Source: an uncultured bacterium (lineage in GTDB: Bacteria; Acidobacteriota; Thermoanaerobaculia; Thermoanaerobaculales; Thermoanaerobaculaceae). Taken from it: 64,000 nucleotides of DNA. Of the stretch, positions 25,777 through 35,344 are shown piece after piece (position 1 is the stretch's first letter; each line of letters starts with the position of its first letter). The DNA is taken from positions 1 to 64,000 of the forward strand of contig CALEVZ010000057.1 of the NCBI GenBank assembly GCA_937924755.1, in the 5' to 3' direction. Position numbers and translations under genes: made by a program. Below the pieces are notes generated by a model that worked only from the letters and a program-made list of their open reading frames with translations, was not told where the DNA came from and did no database searches.

Positions 25777-26364
25777 ATGCGGATCGAGGAGTTGCGTTGG
25801 GCCCTGGCCGGGTTCGCGCCGCGGACGCGCGACGACGTGGAGGCGCGGCGCCGGGCGGCGGTGGCGGCCATCTTCCGCCCCGCGGGGGAGGACGTGGAGG
25901 TGCTTCTCATCCGCCGCGCCGAACACCCTCGCGACCCCTGGTCCGGGCACATGGCCTTTCCCGGTGGGCGGATGGACGCTGCGGACCCCTCACCGCTGGC
26001 TGCGGCGATTCGCGAAACCCGGGAGGAGGTGGGACTGAAGCTGGAGCGCGACGCTCGCCTACTGGGCCGCCTCTCCGACGCGGTGACCCTTCGGCGCGCC
26101 GCGGACGCCCCCGCCGCCATCGCGCCGTTCGTCTTCGAGCTGCAGGGTGACCCGCCCCTCAATATCAACCAGGAGGTCCAGGAGACTCTGTGGGTGCCGT
26201 GGTCCTACCTGGCCGACGGCCGCAACCGCTCGGTGTTCCTCTGGCGCCGGCATGCCATCCCCATCCCCATGCCCTGCGTGCGCTTCCAAGGGCGGGTGAT
26301 CTGGGGCCTCACCCTGGGCATGCTCAACGAGCTCATGACCCTGGTTCGGGGACGCCAGGCCTGA
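25777..26364 (+). CDS. Nudix hydrolase (CoA pyrophosphatase-like)
   Basis: Hydrolyses a nucleoside diphosphate linked to another moiety; this layout resembles NudL-type CoA pyrophosphatases. HMAFPGGRMDAAD leads into the Nudix box, with the core RETREEVGL supplying the metal-binding glutamates; the first Glu of the consensus is Asp here. The N-terminal FAPRTRDDVEARRRAAVAAIF and VLLIRRAEHPRDPWSGHMAFPGG fit the NudL subgroup. The ATG at 25777 is preferred; another at 25756 would add seven residues, and neither has a strong ribosome binding site. Its 3' end overlaps the remnant of a convergent pseudogene. Confidence 0.85.
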   Translation: MRIEELRWALAGFAPRTRDDVEARRRAAVAAIFRPAGEDVEVLLIRRAEHPRDPWSGHMAFPGGRMDAADPSPLAAAIRETREEVGLKLERDARLLGRLSDAVTLRRAADAPAAIAPFVFELQGDPPLNINQEVQETLWVPWSYLADGRNRSVFLWRRHAIPIPMPCVRFQGRVIWGLTLGMLNELMTLVRGRQA

Positions 26365-27815
26365 GCGACAGCAACGCCGAATCGGGTTCTCCGAGTTGGG
26401 CCGCCTTCCGCTGCCGCCACTGGCGGATGGCCCCGTACCGTTGGCGGTCGTAGGACAGCTCCTCGCTCATGCCCCACGCCCGGGGGCGGAAATAGGTCCC
26501 TCGCTCTTCGGGGATCTAGTCCTGCTCGGCGTCCAGCCGGTAGAAGCGGGCGGACGGACGGTTCCGCACTGCCGTCACCTCCCGCGACACTTTTTTGCCC
26601 GGCACGCCACCCGCAATGAAAAAGCGGCTGTGTTCGATCTCTTGGAAGATGTGGCGGTTGGGCATGGCTGCACCGATCGCCGCGAGCTGGTAGCGAAAGG
26701 GCGCCGCCTTGGCGGCAAAAAGGTAGTCGGCGAGCTGGACCTCGGCCCGGCCGTCGTCGCCGATCAGCACCACGCCGTTGTACCCGTTCTGCACCTCGGG
26801 GCCCTCCTGGCGAAATGAAGAGATGGCTCCTGGTTGGATCCCGCGGATGACCCACAACAAATGACTACAATCCAACTACCTGAAAGATTCGCTGGATTCG
26901 CATTCTTCCTTTGATATCGGCGCCGTATGCCCCGGCCTCCGCTCGCCGCCCGTCGACGCAGGTCCCGGTGGAATCGCCCCCTTGGCCACGGCGTACACCC
27001 CGATGCCGCTGAACGCAGTCGAACTCTCCGCCTCCACGCCCGTCGTGTTACCTTACCGCAACGAAGCCAGTGATGCCCCCCTGGGCGTTGACGCCCACAA
27101 TGCCCAAACCCCACACCCCGGTCGCGCCCTCCCCGTACACCCCAGTCCCCTGAGAGCTCGCCGCTATCCCCTTGACACCGAATGTGGTGCCGCTGCTCGC
27201 CGTGGCCTTCCCGGATTCCCCCCGGCCACTTTTCGAGGATGACTCCCCCGACACCCCGACGGAGTTGCCTCTGGAAGCGGTGGCTTCCCCCCCAAGGCGC
27301 CGATCCCCGAGGTACCGGCAGACCGCCCGAACACGCCCTCGGCAACGCCGTTGGTGGCCGTGTTCTCGCCGAACATCCCGGTGCCCGAGCGGTTGCCGAC
27401 TCGCCGCGCACCCCGTAGTTCTGACCACCGCCCGCGGTGGCATTCCCGAGAACGCCGATACCCTGGCCACTGGCGTTCTCGCCGTGCACACCCATGGCCT
27501 GACCGCTGGTGGCGCTGTTGACCCCGTGCACTCCCCGCCCCGCAGCTGCGCCACTCCGCCCCCGAACGCTGCCGCCAGCCGAGTTTTCGATGGTGAAGGC
27601 GCTGGCCGCGCTGGCCGTGGTTCCCGTGAAGGGCAGCTTCAACCCTCCCTGCTCGTCGCTGCTCCAGGTCAGATTCCCGCTCACCAGCTCCAGCACCTCG
27701 CCGTTGCTGCCGCCGGAGGCCGACAGCTTGGCGCGGGTGACGGCTCCGTCGGCGATCTTTGCCGAGGTCACGGCGTTGTTGGCGGTATCCGCGGTGTCAA
27801 CTCTGCCATCTCACT
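26333..27815 (-). pseudogene. Decayed gene for a GVxG-repeat secreted/surface protein
   Basis: Minus-strand remnants of one gene lie in three shifting frames. From the 5' side: VDTADTANNAVTSAKIADG and GEVLELVSGNLTWSSDEQGG (near 27815-27640), then GVHGxNxATSGxAxGVHGE-type repeats (to about 27400). A second frame has MFGENTATNGVAEGVFGRS (27376), a third has GVSGESSSKSGRGESG and GVKGIAASSQGTGVYGEG (to about 27050), and the C-terminal domain (FRYQLAAIGAAMPNRHIF, FFIAGGVPGKKVS) returns in yet another frame (26875-26519). An in-frame TAG at 26516-26518 interrupts a continuation (IPEERGTYFRPRAWGMSEEL) that reads on to 26333. The signal-peptide end is missing. The family, common in Acidobacteria and relatives, is recalled from memory. 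Confidence 0.8.
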
Positions 27816-27898
27816 CTGCTCGTCGGGCCGTGGCCCTCCCCCGTGCAACGCCCCGGCCAGACGCGGGGCAGCTGGCGCTTCGCGGCAGGGCCCCCGGC

Positions 27899-28807
27899 TT
27901 AGAGCCGGCTGTTATCACGCAGGGGTTCGACGTCGAGAATAACGCCGGTGAGAACTTCCAGCTCGCGGCGCAACAGGCCGGCGAGATCGAAGTCCACCCG
28001 TCCGGCAGCTTGCAGCTGGGCCGCCCGCCCCACCCACTCGCGCGGCGGGTCTCCCTTGCCCAGGACGCCGATGACCACATGGTTGGAGACCGGGCCGCCA
28101 TTGCCGCTCCCGGCGCCCGAGCGCAGGAGATAGGCGGTGGGAAAGGACCCGGCGATGGTCGCCACCTGGCGCTCGTACAGGTCGTTGACGTGCCTCCCCC
28201 AGATGTTAGAGGCGACCACGCCGCCCGGGCGCAGGCGGGCGCGCAGCAGGCGGAAGAACTCCAGCGTCGTCAGGTGGTGGGGGATGGCGTCGGAGCCGTA
28301 GGCATCCAGGAAGACCACGTCGTACACCTCGCGGGTGCGGCCCAGAAACGTCCGGGCGTCCGCCACCTCCACCTGGGTCAGGAGGGTTGGCACCAGCCCG
28401 AAAAACTCCCGACACACTTGCACCACCTCGGGATCGATCTCGACGATGGTCTGCCGCACGTACGGGAACGAGCGCTGCAGCGCCCGGGTCAGCGAGCCGC
28501 CCCCGAGGCCCACCACCAGCACCCGGCGGGGGCTCGGGTGGAGCGCCATGGCCGCCAGCATGGAGCGCAGGTACGGGAAGACCAGCTCGGCGGGGCGGGT
28601 GCGGCGCATGCACGACTGCAGCACTGCTCCCGGTGGAAACTCCAGGCAGCGCAGGCCGCTCGAAGGGTAGTCGGTGACCCGCACGCGACCGTAGGGGGAG
28701 ACGCGCTCGGCGCGCACGACCCCGCCCGCCGGCTGCGCTTGCACCGACGCGGCGACCAGCGTCAACACGGCAGCCAGCGTCCTCGTCAGTCTGCCCACGA
28801 CAATCAC
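27899..28807 (-). CDS. Spermidine synthase-like protein with N-terminal signal or anchor
   Basis: A SAM-fold protein of about 302 residues. It has motif I (VLVVGLGGGSLTRALQ), IVEIDPEVVQVCREFF, VADARTFL and FLDAYGSDAIPHHLTTLEFF, the usual polyamine-synthase signature in which the catalytic Asp lies in the last segment. The N-terminus (GRLTRTLAAVLTLVAASVQAQ) looks like a signal peptide, unusual for a cytoplasmic aminopropyltransferase but seen in some bacterial spermidine-synthase-like proteins. I prefer the GTG at 28807; a TTG at 28840 would overlap the upstream gene by 17 bp. The substrate is uncertain. Confidence 0.75.
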   Translation of the reverse strand: MIVVGRLTRTLAAVLTLVAASVQAQPAGGVVRAERVSPYGRVRVTDYPSSGLRCLEFPPGAVLQSCMRRTRPAELVFPYLRSMLAAMALHPSPRRVLVVGLGGGSLTRALQRSFPYVRQTIVEIDPEVVQVCREFFGLVPTLLTQVEVADARTFLGRTREVYDVVFLDAYGSDAIPHHLTTLEFFRLLRARLRPGGVVASNIWGRHVNDLYERQVATIAGSFPTAYLLRSGAGSGNGGPVSNHVVIGVLGKGDPPREWVGRAAQLQAAGRVDFDLAGLLRRELEVLTGVILDVEPLRDNSRL

Positions 28808-28823
28808 GCTAGCATCATCAAGC

Positions 28824-29420
28824 TTACCCGCCAAGCCCAACGACCCCGGGTGCTTGCAGCAGGAAAGTGCAATACTCCTCCGTCCAGCGCTCGCGGCAAC
28901 AGCGACAACCCAGGCGGAGGAAGCGGCGGCGAACGTCGTACGCCTCCTCCCACAGCACGCCGGAAAGCACCAGCCAGCCGCCCGGCTGGGTCCGCTGGAC
29001 CAACGCCTCCGCCTGGCTTAGCAGCACCTCCGCCGGCACGTTCGCGGTGACGAGGTTGAAGGAAACCCGGCGGAGAGTCGTCAACTCCCCGGCCACACTG
29101 GACACCCTTGCGGAGGCGCCGTTGAGGCGGGCGTTGTTGGCGGCCAGCCGCGCTGCCCGGGGATCGATATCCACGCAGACACTCCGCGCCGCCCCGAAGC
29201 GCAGCGCGGCCAGGGCCAGCACTCCCGTCCCACACCCCACATCCAGCACCGTCGTCCCATCGAGCGGCGCCAGCGCGGCCAGCACCTCCAAACAGCTGGC
29301 GGTAGTCTCGTGCTCCCCCGACCCGAAGGCTCCCCTGCGCAGCAGCAGGGTTCCCGCCGGCCGGCCGGCAATCTCCGGCAAGGCGAGGAGAACCTCCCCG
29401 CGGGCCCTTGTCGTTGTCAC
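28824..29420 (-). CDS. Class I SAM-dependent methyltransferase (PrmA-like)
   Basis: About 198 residues. FGSGEHETTASCLEVL, VLDVGCGTGVLALAALRFGA, VDIDPRAARLAANNARLNG and ANVPAEVLL parallel the catalytic domain of ribosomal protein L11 methyltransferase (whose motif is GTGxHxTT and NI). The PrmA N-terminal substrate-recognition domain is essentially absent, so the protein is shorter than the family's roughly 300 residues and its target may differ. The GTG at 29420 follows GGGAGAGGAGG and avoids overlap with the divergent gene. It is followed by the spermidine-synthase-like gene. Confidence 0.7.
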   Translation of the reverse strand: MTTTRARGEVLLALPEIAGRPAGTLLLRRGAFGSGEHETTASCLEVLAALAPLDGTTVLDVGCGTGVLALAALRFGAARSVCVDIDPRAARLAANNARLNGASARVSSVAGELTTLRRVSFNLVTANVPAEVLLSQAEALVQRTQPGGWLVLSGVLWEEAYDVRRRFLRLGCRCCRERWTEEYCTFLLQAPGVVGLGG

Positions 29421-29462
29421 CGCCTCCTCTCCCGACGCCCAAAGGCGTGGTACAAGGTCAGT

Positions 29463-30362
29463 ATGACAAAGGCCGCCAGCCTCGCCGCCGCCAATGGCCT
29501 CCTGGCCCTCACCTGCAGCCGGACTCCCCTCCCCGACCCGGCCTGGGTGGCCGAGGTGGAGGCGTGGCGCGCCCGCCGCCCGGCCTCCCTCACCGGCCCC
29601 GACGGCTGGCTCACCCTGGTAGGCTTGCACTGGCTGCAGCCCGGCCGCAACCGTGTCGGCTCAGGGATCGAAGCGGAGGTGTACCTGAACGAGGCCCAAG
29701 TGCCGGCCCACGTTGCCACCCTCGAACTCACCCCCGACCGGCGTGTGCTGCTGGATCCGGTGCCCGGCAGCGGGTTTTTGGTCAACGGCGAGCCCGCCGA
29801 ACTTGGGCCCCTGACCACCGACCGCGGAGAGTCACCCTCGTTGCTATCTCTGGGTCCCCTGCGCATGGTGGTGATCCAGCGGCAAGACCGCTTCGCCCTG
29901 CGGGTCCGCAACCCCGACTCGCCGCTGCGCATCAACTTCCCGGGGCTCGAGTACTTTCCCCTCGACCCGAGGTTGCGTCTCGCAGCTCACCTGGAGCCCT
30001 TTGCCGAGCCTCGCGAGGTCACCGTGCCGGTGGCCCAGGGGCCGCCCCAGCGCTTCCTGGTGTCCGGCGTGGTGCGGTTTTCCCTGAACGGGCGAGCTCT
30101 CTCGCTCCTCCCTCTGGTCTCGTCGCCCGACGATGACGCGTACTTTGTCATCTTCCGGGACGCCACCAGCGGCAAAGAGACCTACGGCGGCGGCCGCTTC
30201 CTAAACGCCGCCGCCCCGCCCTCGGGCTCGCTGGAACTGACCCTGGACTTCAACTTCGCCTACACCCCCCCTGCGCCTTCACCCCCTACGCCACCTGCCC
30301 CCTGCCACCGCCGGAGAAGGTCCTCCCCGTCCCCATTCGAGCCGGCGAGAAGGGGTATGTGA
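29463..30362 (+). CDS. DUF1684 protein with apparent C-terminal frameshift
   Basis: The body matches DUF1684 proteins: an N-terminal exported or lipoprotein-like segment ([10 protein letters not shown]), [22 protein letters not shown], then [18 protein letters not shown] and a [21 protein letters not shown] region ending in LDFNFAY. After that the frame turns into low-complexity Pro/Ser/Arg. Adding one C to the run of seven at 30265-30271 restores the conserved ending ([16 protein letters not shown], then [10 protein letters not shown]), with a stop at 30368-30370. Either the gene is frameshifted or phase-variable, or the base is an assembly error. AAGG lies before the ATG at 29463; the gene diverges from the PrmA-like gene. 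Confidence 0.75.
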   Translation: MTKAASLAAANGLLALTCSRTPLPDPAWVAEVEAWRARRPASLTGPDGWLTLVGLHWLQPGRNRVGSGIEAEVYLNEAQVPAHVATLELTPDRRVLLDPVPGSGFLVNGEPAELGPLTTDRGESPSLLSLGPLRMVVIQRQDRFALRVRNPDSPLRINFPGLEYFPLDPRLRLAAHLEPFAEPREVTVPVAQGPPQRFLVSGVVRFSLNGRALSLLPLVSSPDDDAYFVIFRDATSGKETYGGGRFLNAAAPPSGSLELTLDFNFAYTPPAPSPPTPPAPCHRRRRSSPSPFEPARRGM

Positions 30363-30412
30363 AGCACTGATGCCCACGCGAGCACCAGCCCCTCGAGCTG
30401 GAAGGACCAAGC

Positions 30413-32764
30413 GTGAATCTTGACGCCGTCCTCGCTCTGGGCATCCTCGGCGTTGCCATCGTCCTCTTCGTCACCGAGCGCATCCGTGCCGATCTGGTGG
30501 GTTTGCTGATCCTCTTTACGCTGGTGACGGGGGGACTCGTCACACCGGAGGAGGGAATCTCTGGCTTCGCCAACCCGGCCGTGGTGACGGTCTGGGCCGT
30601 CTTCATTCTCTCCGCGGGTCTGGCCCGCACCGGAGTCTCCGCAGTCCTGGGAGAAAAGGTCCTGCGCCTGGCGGGAAAGGGCGAGGCACGCTTGCTGGCA
30701 ATCTTGATGACCAGCACTGCGGCACTGTCGGCGTTCATGAACAACATCGGGGTCGCCGCCATGTTCCTGCCGGTCACCAAGGAGATCGCCCGCCGCACCG
30801 GCCGCGCCCCCTCTCGCCTGTTGCTCCCCATGGCGTACGGCTCGCTTCTGGGCGGCATGCTGACGCTCATCGGCACCGCCTCTAATTTGGTGGTCAGCGA
30901 CTTCCTGCGCGAGGCGGGGCTGCGCCCATTGGGGCTGTTCGACTTCGCTCCCATCGGCCTGGCCATCCTGGTTGCCGCGCTGGGTTACACGCTGCTAGTG
31001 GGTCGGCGAACGCTACCGGAGAACTACCCGGCCTCGACGAGCTCCGGCCCCCCAGCCCGACCGCACCGGGAACAGCGGGAACTCTACGGACTGAAGGAAC
31101 GCCTGGCCACCCTGCGCATTCCGGATCGCAGCCCCCTGGCCGGGCTGACCCTGGGGGAGAGCCGTCTGGGTCGAGGGCTCGGGCTGAACGTGTTGAGCGT
31201 GGTACGACGCGGCACTACGCACCACCTTCCAACCCCCGAGTTCGTCCTCAAGGCCGGTGACCGCCTGGTGGTCCTGGGGCAGGTCGAGGCCATCGGCGAG
31301 CTCGGCGGACGTCCGACCCTCACCGTCGAAGCGGCATCGGCGGCGATTTCCTCTCTCACCTCGCCGGGCATCGGCATCGCCGAGCTCGAGGTGCGCTCCG
31401 ATTCGCCGCTGCTCGGCACCACGGTGGCGAAGGCCGAGGTCCGTCGCCGACTGGGGGTCAACGTCTTGGCCCTCGATCGGGGAGGAGCGATCCGCCGCGT
31501 CGATGTGTCCGAGGTAGTCCTCGAACCGGGAGATCGACTCTTGATCCAGGGTGCAGAGGAAACCCTGCAGCAGCTGGCCGGAACTCCCGGATTCCGCCGC
31601 CTGTCGACGCCGGAGGCGGAGCAGTGGGCGATTGCCGATCACCTCCTGCTGCTGCGCCTGCCGGCCGGGTCAGCGCTGGCCGGTTGCCGTGTGGCCGAGA
31701 CGCGCCTGGCCGCCGGCTACGACATTCTCGTTCTCGGCGTCGGGCACACCGGAGAACACTGGCGGGTGGCCACCCCCGACTTGCGCCTGCAGGACGGCGA
31801 CCTGCTCCTGGTGCAAGGAAAGCCTCTCGACCTGGACCTGCTGCACGGCCACCGCACCCTGGTGGTGGAGCGCACCGACGGCCCAGATCTGAGCCAACTG
31901 GAAAACCGCGAGCTGGCCATCGTCGAAGTCATGCTCTCCCCGTACACCTCCCTGGCGGGCAAAACGTTACGGCAGCTGCGCTTTCGTGAGAAGTACGGCC
32001 TCCAGGTGCTGGCCATCTGGCGCGGCCACCGCCCTTACCGCAGCCGCCTGAGCGACCTACCGCTGAGTTTCGGCGACGCCCTGCTCTGTTGGGGGCGGCG
32101 GGAGATGTTCTCGCTCCTCGCCCAGGACCGCGACTTCGTGGTCCTGGACGTTGCCACCCAACAGCCGGCGCGGGTGGAGAGTGCGCCGGTCGCCGCCGGC
32201 ATCATGGCCGGCGTCGTGGCCGTGGTGCTGGCCGGGTGGCTGCCCATCTCCGTCGCCGCAGTGGGCGGGGCCGCCTTTATGGTCCTGTCGCGCTGCCTGA
32301 GCATGGAGGAGGCCTACCGCGCCATCGAGTGGAACGGCGTCTTTCTCATCGCCACCATGCTCCCCCTGGGGATGGCCCTGCAGCAGACCGGCGCCGCAGC
32401 CCAGCTCGCCACCGCCGTCGTGGAGGCTGCCGGCCCCTGGGGCCCCACCGCCATCCTGGCCGGCATCATGGCCCTGACGCTGGTCATCAACCAGTTCATC
32501 CCCAGCGCCGTCAACGCCGTGGTGATGACCCCCATTGCCCTGGCCACGGCCGCCGAACTACAGCTTTCACCTTACCCCTTCATCATGGCGGTGGCGTACG
32601 CCGCGGCGGCCAGTTTCATGACACCGGTATCCCATCCCGTCAACATCCTCGTCATGAGCCCGGGGGGCTACCGCTTCACCGATTATCTGAAAAATGGCTT
32701 CGCCCTCTCACTCATCGTGCTGACCGTAGGCGTCGCCATGCTGCCATGGGTCTTTCCCTTCTAA
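30413..32764 (+). CDS. SLC13/DASS-family permease with four RCK_C (TrkA-C) domains
   Basis: A sodium- or proton-coupled anion carrier of 783 residues. The N-terminal membrane half (about 1-200) has the family motifs SAFMNNIGVAAMFLP and LIGTASNLVVSDFLRE. A soluble central region (about 220-580) holds four RCK_C modules in a row, recognised by the spaced pattern LxxLxLxExxLGxxxGxxVLxxxR and LxxGDRLLxxG (at about 230-295, 320-385, 405-465 and 495-560). The C-terminal membrane half (about 590-783) carries NQFIPSAVNAVVMTP and FMTPVSHPVNILVMSPGGYRF. Homologues usually have two RCK_C domains. The GTG start follows GGAAGGACC. The substrate (sulfate, dicarboxylate or other) is not readable. Confidence 0.87.
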   Translation: MNLDAVLALGILGVAIVLFVTERIRADLVGLLILFTLVTGGLVTPEEGISGFANPAVVTVWAVFILSAGLARTGVSAVLGEKVLRLAGKGEARLLAILMTSTAALSAFMNNIGVAAMFLPVTKEIARRTGRAPSRLLLPMAYGSLLGGMLTLIGTASNLVVSDFLREAGLRPLGLFDFAPIGLAILVAALGYTLLVGRRTLPENYPASTSSGPPARPHREQRELYGLKERLATLRIPDRSPLAGLTLGESRLGRGLGLNVLSVVRRGTTHHLPTPEFVLKAGDRLVVLGQVEAIGELGGRPTLTVEAASAAISSLTSPGIGIAELEVRSDSPLLGTTVAKAEVRRRLGVNVLALDRGGAIRRVDVSEVVLEPGDRLLIQGAEETLQQLAGTPGFRRLSTPEAEQWAIADHLLLLRLPAGSALAGCRVAETRLAAGYDILVLGVGHTGEHWRVATPDLRLQDGDLLLVQGKPLDLDLLHGHRTLVVERTDGPDLSQLENRELAIVEVMLSPYTSLAGKTLRQLRFREKYGLQVLAIWRGHRPYRSRLSDLPLSFGDALLCWGRREMFSLLAQDRDFVVLDVATQQPARVESAPVAAGIMAGVVAVVLAGWLPISVAAVGGAAFMVLSRCLSMEEAYRAIEWNGVFLIATMLPLGMALQQTGAAAQLATAVVEAAGPWGPTAILAGIMALTLVINQFIPSAVNAVVMTPIALATAAELQLSPYPFIMAVAYAAAASFMTPVSHPVNILVMSPGGYRFTDYLKNGFALSLIVLTVGVAMLPWVFPF

Positions 32765-32929
32765 TGCCACACGCGGGGTACCTGCCGGAGCAGGCGGGGG
32801 GGACCCGAGCCGAATTGCCCCCCGGCGCCGGAGGACCCGTCGGCCCTGGAGGCGGCGAGTTGCCGCCCCACCTTCTTCGGTCCCCGCGCCACCTATGGAA
32901 GTGCTACTGTCGGGAAGCTGGAGGTCACC

Positions 32930-35344
32930 ATGACGGCGCTCAACGGCAGAACTTCCCCTCAACAACCCATTCCATCGTGGCGTCGCGGAGCCTGGTTGTT
33001 CATTGCCATCGTGGTGAGTGCCGTGGGGCTGGGCTCCCTGGCCGGACTCTGGTATCTGCGGGGCAGCTTGCCGGCGCTGGACGGTCGGCAGCCGCTGGTG
33101 GGTCTCACCGGCGCCGTGGTGGTGGAACGGGACTCATTGGGGGTACCCACCGTGCGCGGCGGTTCTCTCGTCGACGTGGCCCGCGCCGTGGGGTTTCTGC
33201 ACGGCCAGGAACGCTTCTTTCAGATGGACCTGCTGCGCCGCCGCGCCGCGGGGGAACTGGCCGAGTTGTTCGGCCCACCCGCGGCGGAGTGGGACCTGCG
33301 CATCCGCGCCCATCGCCTGCGGGCCCGGGCCGCGCGCACCGTGGCCGCGCTGGAGGGGCGTGAAGCCAGCTTGCTGCGGGCCTACGCCGCAGGGGTGAAC
33401 AGCGGCCTCGAGGCCTTGCGCCGACCGCCCTTCGAATACCTCCTGCTGCGCACCGCGCCGCGGCCCTGGCAGCCCGAGGACTCTATCCTGGTGGTCCTGT
33501 CCATGTTCGTCGAACTCACCGACGAGACCGGGGAGCACGAGTCCTCCCTGGGAGTGCTCCACGGGACCCTGCCCGCCGAGCTGGCCACCTTCCTGGACGC
33601 CCGGGGCGGGCCCTGGGACGCCCCCATCGTGGGAGAGGCGTTCACGGTGCCGCCCATCCCCGGACCAGACGTACTCGACCTGCGCCAGCAGGGGCCGGGG
33701 AAGGCCGCCGCCACAGCCATCGTCGATGTCCCGGTCGCCGGCTCCAACAACTGGGCGGTGGCCGGGGCGCTGACCGCCCACGGCGGAGCGCTCCTCGCCG
33801 ACGACATGCACCTGGGACTGGCCGTCCCCAACACCTGGTACCGCGCCTCCCTGAGCTGGCCTGGTGCGCACGGTGAGATTCGCGTCACCGGCGTCACCCT
33901 CCCGGGCACTCCGCTGGTGGTGGTGGGCTCCAACGGCCACGTGGCCTGGGGATTCACCAACTCCTACGGCGACTACTCCGATCTGGTGGTCCTCGAGCAG
34001 GACCAGACGCCCGCCCACTACCGCACCCCGCAAGGAATGCAAACTATTGCGAAATATACGGAAATCATCCGAGTCAAGGGCGGTGCCGAAGGCCCGCTGG
34101 AGGTGGAGGAAACCATCTGGGGCCCGGTGGTCGACCAGGACTTTCGAGGAAGGCGTCGTGCCCTGCGCTGGACCGCCCACGACCCCGAAGCCATCAACCT
34201 CGGCTTGGTGGAGCTGGCCGCCGCTGGCAGTGTCGACGAGGCCGTCGAGATCGCCACGCGCACCGGCATTCCGCCGCAAAACTTCGTGGTGGCGGACCGC
34301 AGCGGGCGGATCGGCTGGACGATCATGGGGCGCATCCCCCGCCGGGTGGGGGGCGACGGGCGCCTGCCCACCTCTTGGGCCGACGGTAGCTGCGGCTGGG
34401 ACGGGTTCATCGCCCCGGCGGAAGTGCCACGGATAGTTGACCCCCCCGCAGGGCGCCTCTGGACCGCCAACTCCCGCGTGGTGGACGAGCCCGGGCTGTC
34501 CCTCATCGGTGACGGCGGCTACGTGCTGGGAGCGCGGGCGCAGCAGATCCGGGACCGCCTGCTGGCCATCGAAAACGCCACCGAGGAGGACATGCTGGCC
34601 ATCCAGCTGGACGACCGCGCCATCTTTCTCACCCCCTGGCGGGATCGCCTGCTGGCGGCGCTGACCGTCGACGTGGTGGCCACCCACCCGCGCCTGGCCG
34701 CCCTCCGACCCTTGGTGGCCCAGTGGAGCGGTCGCGCCAGCGTGGAGGACGCCGGCTACCGATACGTGCGCGCCTTCCGCCAGAAAGTCCTTGACCTGGC
34801 CCTCGCCCCTCTGCTGGCGCCCTGCCTCGAGGCTGACAAGCGCTTCCAGTCGAGCGCCCTGACCCACGCGGAGGGGGCGGTGGTGCGACTTCTAGAGGAG
34901 CAGCCGTCGCACCTGCTCGACCCGCGCTTCGCCACCTGGCACGAGCTGCTGGTGCGAGCCGCCGACGAGGCGATCACCGCCGTGGCCGGCAAGAGTGAGG
35001 ATCTGGCCAGCTTCTCCTGGGGGAAGCGCAACACCCTGGCGATGGCCCATCCCTTGAGCCGCGCCGTGCCGGTGCTGGCGCCGCTGCTGGACATGCCGCG
35101 GGAGCCTCTCGCCGGGGACTGGCACATGCCGCGGGTGCAGGGCCCGGCCTTCGGCGCCTCGGAGCGCCTGGTGGTTTCCCCGGGCAGGGAGGAGCAGGGC
35201 ATCTTCCACATGCCCGGCGGACAGAGCGGGCACCCCCTGTCCCCCTTCTACCGCGCCGGCCACGCCGCCTGGGCGCGCGGGGAGGCAAGTCCGTTCTTGC
35301 CCGGTCCGGTGGTTCATAGCCTCACCCTGGTCCCCGCTCCGTGA
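32930..35344 (+). CDS. Penicillin acylase family N-terminal nucleophile hydrolase
   Basis: An amidase of 804 residues in the penicillin G acylase / acyl-homoserine-lactone acylase superfamily. One N-terminal membrane helix (AWLFIAIVVSAVGLGSLAGL, 21-40) would place it in the periplasm. Segments VVVERDSLGVPTVRGGSLVDVARAVGF and HGQERFFQMDLLRRRAAGEL are family hallmarks. Autoprocessing is predicted before Ser272 (VAGSNNWAVAG), the nucleophile. LLADDMHLGLAVPNTWY and the oxyanion-side residues follow. Its TGA overlaps the GTG of murB (GTGA). The natural substrate is unknown; quorum-signal degradation and peptide-amide hydrolysis are both possible for the family. Confidence 0.9.
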   Translation: MTALNGRTSPQQPIPSWRRGAWLFIAIVVSAVGLGSLAGLWYLRGSLPALDGRQPLVGLTGAVVVERDSLGVPTVRGGSLVDVARAVGFLHGQERFFQMDLLRRRAAGELAELFGPPAAEWDLRIRAHRLRARAARTVAALEGREASLLRAYAAGVNSGLEALRRPPFEYLLLRTAPRPWQPEDSILVVLSMFVELTDETGEHESSLGVLHGTLPAELATFLDARGGPWDAPIVGEAFTVPPIPGPDVLDLRQQGPGKAAATAIVDVPVAGSNNWAVAGALTAHGGALLADDMHLGLAVPNTWYRASLSWPGAHGEIRVTGVTLPGTPLVVVGSNGHVAWGFTNSYGDYSDLVVLEQDQTPAHYRTPQGMQTIAKYTEIIRVKGGAEGPLEVEETIWGPVVDQDFRGRRRALRWTAHDPEAINLGLVELAAAGSVDEAVEIATRTGIPPQNFVVADRSGRIGWTIMGRIPRRVGGDGRLPTSWADGSCGWDGFIAPAEVPRIVDPPAGRLWTANSRVVDEPGLSLIGDGGYVLGARAQQIRDRLLAIENATEEDMLAIQLDDRAIFLTPWRDRLLAALTVDVVATHPRLAALRPLVAQWSGRASVEDAGYRYVRAFRQKVLDLALAPLLAPCLEADKRFQSSALTHAEGAVVRLLEEQPSHLLDPRFATWHELLVRAADEAITAVAGKSEDLASFSWGKRNTLAMAHPLSRAVPVLAPLLDMPREPLAGDWHMPRVQGPAFGASERLVVSPGREEQGIFHMPGGQSGHPLSPFYRAGHAAWARGEASPFLPGPVVHSLTLVPAP

